Virus record (IMG/VR): IMGVR_UViG_3300024518_005074
Coordinates: 1 to 23,613 of that record
Direction: 5' to 3' (one strand)
Source of the DNA: a virus
Length of the DNA stretch: 23,613 nucleotides
Shown here: in pieces, positions 6,106 through 11,647 of the stretch
Numbering within the stretch: the first letter of the stretch is position 1
Layout of the letters: each line of letters opens with the position of its first letter
Position numbers and translations under genes: made by a program
The notes under the pieces: generated by a model
Seen by the model: only the letters and a program-made list of their open reading frames with translations
Databases searched by the model: none
What the model was told of the DNA's origin: nothing

Positions 6106-6227
6106 GATAAGTGATACGCTTTCTCTTTTAATGTCCCTTAGAATCGCATTTTGTCCCCTTCCTATCCATTCCCTCGCACAAGTTCCAAAATCGCATTCCC
6201 AAAGCGTTCAAACAAGCCCCAAGCGGT

Positions 6228-6256
6228 TTGACAAATAGAGAGGATTCTGATAAAAT
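6228..6256 (+). promoter_or_regulatory. Consensus sigma-70 promoter with extended -10
   Basis: TTGACA (6228-6233), an exact 17-bp spacer ending in TGA, then TAAAAT (6251-6256). This is the first of three rightward promoters with the same build. Its spacer and start region carry an inverted repeat, AATAGAG (6234-6240) and CTCTATT (6259-6265), which would place an operator over the -10 box. It should drive the gene at 6326 and those following it. Confidence 0.85.
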
Positions 6257-6325
6257 TCCTCTATTAAATAAAGAACATCGGATTTCGCTTAACTAGCACA
6301 ATTCACCCTTGGGGGTCAAAGTATT

Positions 6326-6529
6326 ATGGGCAATAAATATAAATGGGGGGATCGTGATGCTGACTTGGTTCTATCTCCTTCATCGAAGAGAATCATGGAG
6401 CTGGAAAATACAGTGAGCCACTTTGAGGATCTTTTAAATCCTAGAATGTGGACTAAGGAAATGAGTGATGCCTGGCACAATTATATTCCAGACACTCAAG
6501 CGGCTTTTGATGCACTAAGAGAACTATAG
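6326..6529 (+). CDS. Small hypothetical early protein (67 aa)
   Basis: ATG 6326 follows a GGGGG site (6311-6315), about 70 nt downstream of a consensus promoter. The 67-residue product (MGNKYKWGDRDADLVLSPSS...) has a polar N-terminus and a helical, tryptophan-containing C-terminal half (MWTKEMSDAWHNY, TQAAFDALREL). No domain is recognised. As the first gene after a strong promoter it is likely to be abundantly transcribed early. Confidence 0.65.
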   Translation: MGNKYKWGDRDADLVLSPSSKRIMELENTVSHFEDLLNPRMWTKEMSDAWHNYIPDTQAAFDALREL

Positions 6530-6550
6530 AGGCGCTTGGCTTTACGTTTT

Positions 6551-6622
6551 AGTTTGCCCCTATACCTGATGGCATTGGGTATAGGCCGGAATCTAAAACC
6601 AACAACCAAGGAGAAAATAGCA
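6551..6622 (+). promoter_or_regulatory. Structured mRNA leader, copy 1
   Basis: The leader of the gene at 6623 has a 12-bp stem: CCTATACCTGAT (6559-6570) with ATTGGGTATAGG (6574-6585), a three-base loop and two G-U pairs. It is followed by an unstructured AAAACCAACAACCAAGGAG stretch carrying the ribosome binding site. A second copy lies at 7179-7252, with several stem bases changed but pairing kept. Confidence 0.75.
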
Positions 6623-6838
6623 ATGCAAATCACGGATGAATATGATGAGTATATAGGAACGGTAGAAACTATCGAGGGAGTTTTTTATATAGTTAGGGCT
6701 GGAGATGAACTAAGAGCCGGTGGAACCTGTAACGTTGGCCTTATGGTCTCTGAGAGGCATGAAATTGACCCCTATCTTTCATTAGAGGAGCATATACAAG
6801 AATTCGCGTCCACCATTTCAGAAAAATACGGGTACTAA
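6623..6838 (+). CDS. Small acidic hypothetical protein (71 aa)
   Basis: The ATG at 6623 is preceded by AAGGAG (6608-6613). The frame also extends upstream to 6536, but that part overlaps the conserved leader hairpin and lacks a ribosome binding site. The 71-residue product (MQITDEYDEYIGTVETIEG...) is acidic, with strands in the first half (EGVFYIVRAGDEL) and a helix at the end (SLEEHIQEFASTISEKY). No family is recognised. It shares its leader with the gene at 7253 and its ribosome-binding segment with the gene at 6867, suggesting coordinated translation of this cluster. Confidence 0.7.
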   Translation: MQITDEYDEYIGTVETIEGVFYIVRAGDELRAGGTCNVGLMVSERHEIDPYLSLEEHIQEFASTISEKYGY

Positions 6839-6866
6839 AACCAAACAACAACCAAGGAGAAATGAC

Positions 6867-7169
6867 ATGAAAGTTCAAAATATGACAACCGCAAACGGAA
6901 ACAAAGCACTAAACCAGTTTATTATCAGAGACGGAACGCGCTGTGAACAGTTCCAGTCCTATGAGACAACCATAGTAGAGAAAACTAGAATTGACGGCCA
7001 ACTGGTGGTCACCCTAGATGTGGATTCATGGGATTACGGCGTAACTACTGGCAGGTATAGGAATTTATACCTTGGCGAGACAAAAAAAGAGACCCAGAAG
7101 AAGATCTATTCGGGAGAATACAGGCTTGCAAACCTAAACCCAGTGGCCAGTTGGCAATGGCGCTTATAG
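6867..7169 (+). CDS. Small conserved phage-type protein, FQSY/WDYGVTTGRYR family (100 aa)
   Basis: ATG 6867 follows AAGGAGA (6854-6860), within the same AAAACCAAACAACAACCAAG segment used by the neighbouring genes. The protein has a pattern I associate with a widespread small family of phages and mobile elements: MTTANGNKxLNQFII, an FQSYETTIVEK strand, WDYGVTTGRYRNLYLGET and a C-terminal KKIYSGEYRLANLN. The family appears to be one annotated as a DUF (I think DUF8033, not verified). Its function is unknown. It is probably a compact alpha/beta protein with no visible catalytic residues. Confidence 0.75.
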   Translation: MKVQNMTTANGNKALNQFIIRDGTRCEQFQSYETTIVEKTRIDGQLVVTLDVDSWDYGVTTGRYRNLYLGETKKETQKKIYSGEYRLANLNPVASWQWRL

Positions 7170-7178
7170 AACTGTTCT

Positions 7179-7252
7179 AGCTTGCCCCTGTATCCGATGA
7201 CTATCGGGTATAGGCTGGAAGTTAAAACCAAACAACAAAGGGAGAAAATGCC
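7179..7252 (+). promoter_or_regulatory. Structured mRNA leader, copy 2
   Basis: CCTGTATCCGAT (7187-7198) pairs with ATCGGGTATAGG (7203-7214) over 12 bp around a four-base loop. The same CAA-rich segment and AAAGGGAG ribosome binding site follow. Compared with the copy at 6551-6622 four stem pairs differ in one base each, all keeping pairing (for example U-A to G-U, and U-G to C-G), which points to a selected RNA structure. Confidence 0.75.
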
Positions 7253-7495
7253 ATGAGAAAATTTATACACAAAAAAATAGAACAACCCTCGGACATTACA
7301 AAAAGAACTGTTACCGCATATATAAAAGGAAGGCGCGGGTTCAATCATTCTGCGAACGAATATTATAATCAGGTCAATGGAATGCTAGACAACCCGAACC
7401 AGACCATTATGAGGCAAATTGATAGGGCTATCAATGGAATATGTGGAAGCGACACAAGCGTTCGCTCTTTCAGAGAGTATTATTACAATATATAA
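7253..7495 (+). CDS. Small basic hypothetical protein (80 aa)
   Basis: ATG 7253 follows AAAGGGAG (7237-7244) at the end of the second structured leader. The 80-residue product is basic (MRKFIHKKIEQPSDITKRT, VTAYIKGRRGFNH) and rich in asparagine and tyrosine, ending SVRSFREYYYNI. It has a single cysteine and no recognised motif. A nucleic-acid-binding role would fit the charge, but nothing specific supports it. Confidence 0.7.
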   Translation: MRKFIHKKIEQPSDITKRTVTAYIKGRRGFNHSANEYYNQVNGMLDNPNQTIMRQIDRAINGICGSDTSVRSFREYYYNI

Positions 7496-7515
7496 GATTG
7501 ATGGAGACACGGTCA

Positions 7516-7860
7516 ATGCCAAAGCGAATCAAGTGCAAAAGATGCCAAGGGCTCTTTGTGGGCGAAAGAGTCCTAACACCCCAAGGTCAAAAGTTGGAGA
7601 TTTTGCGGTGTTTGAACTGCGGCCACATCATTGACGAGCAGATTCTTCACAACCTCTATCACCTTCCAAAGGAGTACAAAGAGGTTGTAACGGTGGAGCG
7701 TTACGGCAAATGGAACCCTAGACCTCGAAGAAAGAAACAGTTTTCCGAGTTTGAGGAGTCGTTTGTTCATATTTGTACAAATGACTCCTCAGAGGGTGTT
7801 TGTACCATTTGCCACGAGCTTCAAGCAAATGTGTCTATGATAACTTCTACGAAAATATGA
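7516..7860 (+). CDS. Zinc-ribbon protein (114 aa)
   Basis: I chose the ATG at 7516 because GGAG (7503-7506) precedes it with 9-nt spacing; upstream in-frame ATGs overlap the previous gene. The N-terminus has a zinc ribbon with C-x2-C knuckles CKRC and CLNCG about 25 residues apart. The middle is basic (WNPRPRRKKQF). A second cluster, HIC-x8-C-x2-CH, lies near the C-terminus. Two zinc sites around a basic linker suggest DNA or RNA binding, for example an early transcription factor. The last part of the coding sequence overlaps an inverted repeat (7752-7791) that recurs elsewhere. Confidence 0.7.
   Translation: MPKRIKCKRCQGLFVGERVLTPQGQKLEILRCLNCGHIIDEQILHNLYHLPKEYKEVVTVERYGKWNPRPRRKKQFSEFEESFVHICTNDSSEGVCTICHELQANVSMITSTKI
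7752..7791. repeat. 15-bp inverted repeat (hairpin family copy A), inside coding sequence
   Basis: GAGGAGTCGTTTGT (7753-7766) and ACAAATGACTCCTC (7777-7790) pair with one G-U position, and a flanking T-A adds a fifteenth pair. The central 18-mer TTGTTCATATTTGTACAA (7763-7780) matches 13 invariant positions shared with the sites at 13114-13131 and 20631-20648. It lies at the 3' end of the zinc-ribbon gene, about 90 nt before the next promoter, so it may mark the end of the transcription unit begun at 6228. Confidence 0.8.
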
Positions 7861-7877
7861 GAAACTTTCAAAAAGAC

Positions 7878-7906
7878 TTGATTCATGCCCAAAAATGTGA
7901 TATAAT
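7878..7906 (+). promoter_or_regulatory. Strong sigma-70 promoter with extended -10
   Basis: TTGATT (7878-7883), a 17-bp spacer ending TGTGA, and a perfect TATAAT (7901-7906). The sequence AATGTGATA-x-AATC is shared with the promoter at 8512-8540. The predicted transcript begins near 7913 and quickly forms a 7-bp hairpin, TGCAAGC/GCTTGCA (7928-7948), which could protect the mRNA 5' end or serve as a regulatory site. Confidence 0.88.
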
Positions 7907-7989
7907 CTTTTTACAAATTAAACACTTTGCAAGCTACAGTGGCTTGCATTAACCGCCCAGAGAGGGCTTCAAGAAAGAGGAGAACTAAA

Positions 7990-8406
7990 ATGTCGAAAGA
8001 AACTTTGAATGTTGCGGATATGGTCAGCCAGCTGTCTGAAGAAGACAAGCTCGAAATTGCCAAGATACTTGGACTCACCAAGCGTGCGGTAAAACCCCGT
8101 TCACCCGAATTGGTTGCGGCAGAGACTGCCTTAGACGAATTTGTTGAGGCAAACTCGGTGGTCATTGAAGAGTACGAGAAGCTGAAAGAGCTGAAACGTG
8201 CGGCAAAAGGCACCCGAAAAATCACTGCCACAAAGCAGTATAACTTCGATTCAGACACAGGGGTTATCAGCGACAAGGTAACTGGCGAAAACATTGCCAC
8301 TTTTGGCGAAGAAGGATGGCAGTCTGCTGTTCGTGGAGCGGGCTTTACCCCTGGCCAAGTTTCCGCCATTGCCAAAAAGGTTCGTAGTCTGAACGCAACC
8401 GTCTAA
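7990..8406 (+). CDS. Hypothetical early protein (138 aa)
   Basis: ATG 7990 follows GAGGAGAA (7977-7984) and lies 84 nt downstream of a near-perfect promoter, with its own terminator-like hairpin after the stop, so it appears to be a single-gene unit with high expression. The protein has a helical N-terminus (VADMVSQLSEEDKLEIAKILGL), a long charged, probably coiled-coil middle (residues 35-75) and a C-terminal module (SDTGVISDKVTGENIATF then a helix). Its first 30 residues resemble those of the gene at 8620. No known domain. An abundant early regulator or DNA-binding protein is possible. Confidence 0.75.
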   Translation: MSKETLNVADMVSQLSEEDKLEIAKILGLTKRAVKPRSPELVAAETALDEFVEANSVVIEEYEKLKELKRAAKGTRKITATKQYNFDSDTGVISDKVTGENIATFGEEGWQSAVRGAGFTPGQVSAIAKKVRSLNATV

Positions 8407-8423
8407 CCCTCCTCCTTGGGGGT

Positions 8424-8483
8424 TGTGGGTAGGTGGTCAACAAAAAGTGACTGGCCGCACAGTTGCTACACCACCTGCCCACA
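8424..8483 (+). terminator. 14-bp hairpin, likely terminator of the 7990 unit
   Basis: TGTGGGTAGGTGGT (8424-8437) pairs fully with ACCACCTGCCCACA (8470-8483), with one G-U pair. The 32-nt loop has an inner CAAC/GTTG pairing. A moderately T-rich stretch (CTTTCTTCCTT, 8490-8500) follows. Its place between one gene and the next promoter favours a terminator. The long paired stem with an internal helix would also fit a small structured RNA. Confidence 0.6.
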
Positions 8484-8511
8484 CTTAGACCTTTCTTCCT
8501 TGGGGAGAGGT

Positions 8512-8540
8512 TTGACAAACAAAGATGAATGTGATAGAAT
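8512..8540 (+). promoter_or_regulatory. Consensus sigma-70 promoter with extended -10
   Basis: TTGACA (8512-8517), a 17-bp spacer ending TGTGA, and TAGAAT (8535-8540). An 8-bp palindrome TTACGTAA (8543-8550) lies over the expected start site and could be an operator. This promoter probably drives the DNA-metabolism operon that begins at 8620; I see no other promoter this strong before 20607. Confidence 0.88.
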
Positions 8541-8567
8541 CGTTACGTAAATAAACATTATAAATCT

Positions 8568-8615
8568 GGACGTGCTAGAATCAAAAAGTGCTAGCCGTCC
8601 TCCCATCAGTGGAGG
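8568..8615 (+). promoter_or_regulatory. Leader with two mutually exclusive hairpins, one covering the ribosome binding site
   Basis: Structure 1 pairs GGACG-(T)-GCTAG (8568-8578) with CTAGCCGTCC (8591-8600). Structure 2 pairs CCTCC (8599-8603) with GGAGG (8611-8615), the ribosome binding site of the gene at 8620. They share bases 8599-8600, so forming structure 1 weakens structure 2. This is the layout of a translational switch. The trigger (protein, ligand or temperature) is unknown and the pairing is read by eye. Confidence 0.55.
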
Positions 8616-8619
8616 AACC

Positions 8620-9108
8620 ATGTCTAAACAATCAAAAACTTTCAATCTACAGCATTTAATAAGTGGCCTCACGGCCGAAGAACGCACTCAACTTGGTGCG
8701 CAACTTAAACTCTCTCACCCTGATATTGTCAATCCAACCCATCCACGCCGCCAGTTCAACAAACCCTGGACACCGAGAGCGAAGCGCGTGAAGGTTGAAC
8801 CAACTGCCCCTATCTTTGACGGCCCCGCTGTTTGGAGTGAGGGGGAGCTGGTGGTACCTAAACCCATTCCCGCCCTTTACTACTGTGGCAAATGTCAAAA
8901 CCCTACTGGCCACCGAGGGCGCCGTATGCAGTCAATGGAAGAACTTACAATTCACTGCAATACAGGCCACCCTCATTACCCCTTTTTCGGTGAATGGAAA
9001 AGTGAGCTTGAACCTTCTTTCTTAGAAGCCCTCCCTTTCTCCAGTAGCCAACTCCAATCAGCCCTCGCGGAACTTAGCGCATTAGGGTGGGAGGACTTAC
9101 AAGCATGA
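8620..9108 (+). CDS. Zinc-finger-containing hypothetical protein, first gene of replication operon (162 aa)
   Basis: ATG 8620 has GGAGG (8611-8615) four bases upstream. The protein has a helical N-terminus (FNLQHLISGLTAEERTQLG), a proline- and basic-rich middle (PTHPRRQFNKPWTPRAKRVK), a single zinc-finger-like motif (YYCGKC ... HCNTGH) at about residues 90-116, and an acidic helical tail. It is the first gene behind a consensus promoter and a possible translational switch, a position suited to a regulator of the operon. Its stop overlaps the next start by 4 nt. The family is not recognised. Confidence 0.75.
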   Translation: MSKQSKTFNLQHLISGLTAEERTQLGAQLKLSHPDIVNPTHPRRQFNKPWTPRAKRVKVEPTAPIFDGPAVWSEGELVVPKPIPALYYCGKCQNPTGHRGRRMQSMEELTIHCNTGHPHYPFFGEWKSELEPSFLEALPFSSSQLQSALAELSALGWEDLQA

Positions 9109-9311
9109 GCCAATCACCAACAAAGCACACTTTTGACGCGAAGGCGGTTGTGCGGGAGTTGAACAGACGCTCCCCTGCACCTCCAAACTTGGAGAAAAAA
9201 CTTACACAAACCCTCACAACTTTGGAGCTAGACACCAGTGAGAAGGTGAAAGACCTCCTCAACCAACTTGTTAAGGGAAGGAAAGGGGTTAGAGATGATA
9301 ACAACAGTTGA
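9105..9311 (+). CDS. Small basic hypothetical protein (68 aa)
   Basis: The start at 9105 makes an ATGA overlap with the previous stop, with GGAGG ten bases upstream. The product is basic and helical (KHTFDAKAVVRELNRRSP, SEKVKDLLNQLVKGRKG) and lacks recognised motifs. It overlaps the next gene by 17 nt. Translational coupling to both neighbours supports it being real. Confidence 0.65.
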   Translation: MSQSPTKHTFDAKAVVRELNRRSPAPPNLEKKLTQTLTTLELDTSEKVKDLLNQLVKGRKGVRDDNNS

Positions 9312-9519
9312 TTTAAATGAGTGGGGCAAGTTTTTGGATGCACATGAGCAATACTACCCCTCAGACGCATGTATAACGTGTCAGTACGACCACAAAACAA
9401 TTCAATGGGAGGAATACGGTAGTACAACCTATGGCCGCCCTCTAAGTGAGTGTCGGCTTGACCCTGCGGACGTTGAAGGGTGTAACTTGCTAAAAACTAT
9501 TGTCAATGAGGAGGACTAG
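9295..9519 (+). CDS. Small acidic hypothetical protein with four cysteines (74 aa)
   Basis: ATG 9295 follows a purine-rich AAAGGGGTTAGAG. The product (MITTVDLNEWGKFLDAHEQ...) contains C-x2-C (ACITC), then EC and GC near the C-terminus, so a single zinc site is possible but not certain. It is acidic overall. It sits between two coupled genes at the head of the replication operon. Function unknown. Confidence 0.65.
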   Translation: MITTVDLNEWGKFLDAHEQYYPSDACITCQYDHKTIQWEEYGSTTYGRPLSECRLDPADVEGCNLLKTIVNEED

Positions 9520-9522
9520 GTT

Positions 9523-10056
9523 ATGGAACACTTACCTATAAGCACCGATATTTACTATCGAAAAGGGTACAAGTACCAGCTCGCTCGCCCTTATCATACT
9601 CAAACACATATCTTCCCACCGAAAGGGCAGAAGCTCCCAGGCGCAAATGGGTTCATTACCCTCCACCCCGATGGTTTCCTTGACATCGAATCTGGCTACG
9701 CATGGGATGGGGCATCTGGCCCCGCCGCAGACACTCCTAAGTTTATGCGAGGGTCACTTGTCCACGATGCCCTTTACCAGCTACTACGTGCGGGGCAACT
9801 TCTCCCGATACACCGTGAAGCGGTTGATGAACTCTTATACAAAAATTGCCTTGAAGATGGAATGTGGCGAGTTAAGGCCTATATTGCCTGGAAAGCAGTC
9901 AGATGCTTTGGCGCCAGCGCGGCCTCAACAAGATCCTTGAAACAAATCGTCAAAGCCCCAAATCTTTTGAGACTCGAACCCTTTTCCCAAAAGATAAAGG
10001 GTTCGAGAACACTTAGAGAGGAGGTTAAAAGTGGGCGCATCACCAACAGGAAATAG
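9523..10056 (+). CDS. DUF1353 family phage protein (177 aa)
   Basis: The core pattern of the DUF1353 family is clear: a strand ending GYAWDGASGP, then DTPKFMRGSLVHDALYQLLR with its invariant histidine and aspartate, then a helix holding DELLYKNCLEDGM. These are common in phages, usually as stand-alone genes of unknown biochemical role; the conserved W-D-G-S and H-D residues suggest an enzyme or a peptidoglycan-linked activity, not shown. The C-terminal 40 residues are basic and unique. The 3' end overlaps the nuclease gene by 26 nt. Confidence 0.85.
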   Translation: MEHLPISTDIYYRKGYKYQLARPYHTQTHIFPPKGQKLPGANGFITLHPDGFLDIESGYAWDGASGPAADTPKFMRGSLVHDALYQLLRAGQLLPIHREAVDELLYKNCLEDGMWRVKAYIAWKAVRCFGASAASTRSLKQIVKAPNLLRLEPFSQKIKGSRTLREEVKSGRITNRK

Positions 10057-10882
10057 CTACCTTGACAGTTTCAAACGCTGTCGCCGAAAGTTCTACTACC
10101 GCCACGTTCGAGGCTTAGAGACGAAAGGGCGCTCAATCGCCTTAGACGTAGGTACTCTTTTCCACGAAGGACTGGCGTTAATGGTTGAAAAGAACCAAGC
10201 CGACACCCTTCAACACATGCGAGATTTTTGGTCAAATGAGATGGCAGAAGGGTACAGTGACCAAGAGCCCCTGACCCTAGCCCTCTACCTAGTCCAATCC
10301 TACATGGATGTTTATGATAAAGACCCTTTCACATCACTTGTAGAGGAGCATGAGTTCTCCTACCTCATTGACAACAAGTACTCCTACACAGGAAAATGTG
10401 ATAGGATTGTGCGGGGGCCGGAAGACCGCCTTTATGTCATGGAACACAAGACAACAGGCTTTGCCATCTCCATGTACATGCGTAATTTCTACCTCGCACC
10501 CCAAATTACCGGGTATTATATCGGGGCAGTTGAGGCCGTCAAATCCATGAGTGGGGAGGGAATTAGTGGTATTATTCTCAATGTATGTCAAAAACCCCGT
10601 AAGAATAAAAAAGGGTATGGCAGTCCTCAATTCGGACGAGAGTTATTCACCCGTACACCAGAGCAAGTGAGTGAATTTCTTTCATCAACCGCCCAAGTCT
10701 TTCAAGCAATCGACGAATGTGCAGTTGAAAGTGCGGAAAAGGGTAAAGAAGCCTACTACAGATGTGAACATGAGTGTTTTTCTTTCAACCGTGCATGTGA
10801 GTATATTGAACTCTGTCGCTATGGCGAAGATGAACATCTAATTGAAGCCACCTTTAATGTGAACAGTGAGGGTTTAGTATGA
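10031..10882 (+). CDS. Cas4/RecB-like PD-(D/E)XK exonuclease with probable [4Fe-4S] cluster (283 aa)
   Basis: GTG 10031 is the start, with GGAGG eight bases upstream. The nuclease motifs are in order: GTLFHEG (H45), YTGKCDRIV (D124), EHK (E138 and K140) and QITGYY (Q158). A cysteine near the N-terminus (C17, in FKRCRRKFYYR) and a C-terminal set (C245, C249, C256, C262) match the split cysteine arrangement of iron-sulfur nucleases such as Cas4 and AddB. Phage proteins of this class resect DNA ends to make single strands for annealing recombination, which fits the Sak4-like ATPase and DUF669 protein downstream. No CRISPR gene is nearby, so an adaptation role is unlikely. Confidence 0.9.
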   Translation: MGASPTGNSYLDSFKRCRRKFYYRHVRGLETKGRSIALDVGTLFHEGLALMVEKNQADTLQHMRDFWSNEMAEGYSDQEPLTLALYLVQSYMDVYDKDPFTSLVEEHEFSYLIDNKYSYTGKCDRIVRGPEDRLYVMEHKTTGFAISMYMRNFYLAPQITGYYIGAVEAVKSMSGEGISGIILNVCQKPRKNKKGYGSPQFGRELFTRTPEQVSEFLSSTAQVFQAIDECAVESAEKGKEAYYRCEHECFSFNRACEYIELCRYGEDEHLIEATFNVNSEGLV

Positions 10883-10923
10883 GTGTCAAGGAATCCTTTG
10901 AAGAAATTGAGCAACGGGTCTAA
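10879..10923 (+). CDS. Possible 14-codon coupling minicistron
   Basis: ATG 10879 overlaps the nuclease stop (ATGA) and opens a 14-residue frame, MSVKESFEEIEQRV, whose TAA is followed at once by the ATG of the next gene (TAAATG). The next gene lacks a strong ribosome binding site, so ribosomes finishing this tiny frame could restart there. It may be a translational bridge rather than a functional peptide. Confidence 0.3.
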   Translation: MSVKESFEEIEQRV

Positions 10924-11235
10924 ATGGCAACAATCTCTTTCAATAACCATTACCCACATGAAGTAGATCACTTTTGGCCATCGAACCTCCCTATCAAACC
11001 TGATGTTTGCTTTGAGGCTGTGTTCAAGTGGTTGAAAAAGTGCGACCTTTCCCGTGACGAAGTTCACACGGTTGTAATGCCAGGCGTTCGTGAAGGCATT
11101 GTCGTGTGCGCTTACCATGCCTTAATGGGGCATTTCCCAATCGTCCTTTATAGCCGAATGGAAAGGGGCAAGTGGGTCTGGGATTGTTTTGAGATGCAGA
11201 CAGCCAGGCAACAAAAACGCGGCAATCGGGGATAA
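10924..11235 (+). CDS. Hypothetical protein (103 aa)
   Basis: The frame starts at 10924, immediately after the preceding stop; no strong Shine-Dalgarno is visible. The product has an aromatic N-terminus (NNHYPHEVDHFWPSNLP), a segment VHTVVMPGVREGIVVCAYHAL, a likely buried strand GHFPIVLYSRMERGKWVW, and a basic tail. The pattern of a PG turn, a helix and a G-H-F-P-I-V-L strand suggests a compact alpha/beta fold. I do not recognise the family. It lies between a recombination nuclease and an HTH-like gene. Confidence 0.65.
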   Translation: MATISFNNHYPHEVDHFWPSNLPIKPDVCFEAVFKWLKKCDLSRDEVHTVVMPGVREGIVVCAYHALMGHFPIVLYSRMERGKWVWDCFEMQTARQQKRGNRG

Positions 11236-11255
11236 CCCACACGTAAAGGGGATGA

Positions 11256-11594
11256 ATGAGTACGGGCAGACCAGACATGCTTGAGAAGTGGCAGAACGCC
11301 GTTCACCGTGAAAGAATTATCCGCCATGATCTACACTTAACCCGAATGCAACTTGTTCTTGCACTGGGTAAACTTGGTCTTTCAAAGACGCGAATCGGTC
11401 AAATCATGCAAATTAACCCAGCAGGCCGGAGACAACTAGAGATAAAGGCACAAGCCTTTCAAAAAGAGTGGGGTGAGTGGTTCGAGAACGCCCACATGCT
11501 CAACAAGACTATCCGCGGAGACGGAATCAATCCACCAGTAAGACCCCAAGAGGGTAGAAAGCGAGGCAGTAATGAAAGTAACGGAAATGGTTGA
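11256..11594 (+). CDS. HTH-like hypothetical protein (112 aa)
   Basis: ATG 11256 follows AAAGGGGATGA. The middle of the protein reads LGLSKTRIGQIMQINPAGRRQL, which fits a helix-turn-helix with a recognition helix starting near INPAG, preceded by a long helix (residues 10-35). The C-terminal 30 residues are disordered, basic and rich in glycine and asparagine. A DNA-binding or regulatory role is plausible from this pattern alone; no close family is recognised. Confidence 0.65.
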   Translation: MSTGRPDMLEKWQNAVHRERIIRHDLHLTRMQLVLALGKLGLSKTRIGQIMQINPAGRRQLEIKAQAFQKEWGEWFENAHMLNKTIRGDGINPPVRPQEGRKRGSNESNGNG

Positions 11595-11643
11595 TGGAGA
11601 CCTTCACGATGCAGTTTGTGGCACTCAAGTAGGGGAGGACTAA
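11572..11643 (+). CDS. Possible 23-residue peptide gene
   Basis: ATG 11572 overlaps the end of the previous gene, with GAGG upstream, and encodes MKVTEMVDGDLHDAVCGTQV plus three residues, stopping five bases before the next start. The frame also carries the GGGGAGGA ribosome binding site for the ATPase gene. It may be a real acidic micropeptide or only a coupling frame. Confidence 0.3.
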   Translation: MKVTEMVDGDLHDAVCGTQVGED

Positions 11644-11647
11644 AAGA

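Larger units (their letters stand above)
6025..6325. promoter_or_regulatory. Intergenic region with hairpin and promoter
   Basis: No gene is seen in these 301 bases. They hold the hairpin at 6059-6105, a direct repeat AATCGCATT (near 6142 and 6189), the strong promoter at 6228-6256 and the leader of the gene at 6326. Confidence 0.6.

Noticed and set aside
10031-10882. Cas4-like nuclease as part of a CRISPR locus
   Set aside because: No repeat-spacer array and no cas1 or cas2 are present; the neighbours are recombination genes.
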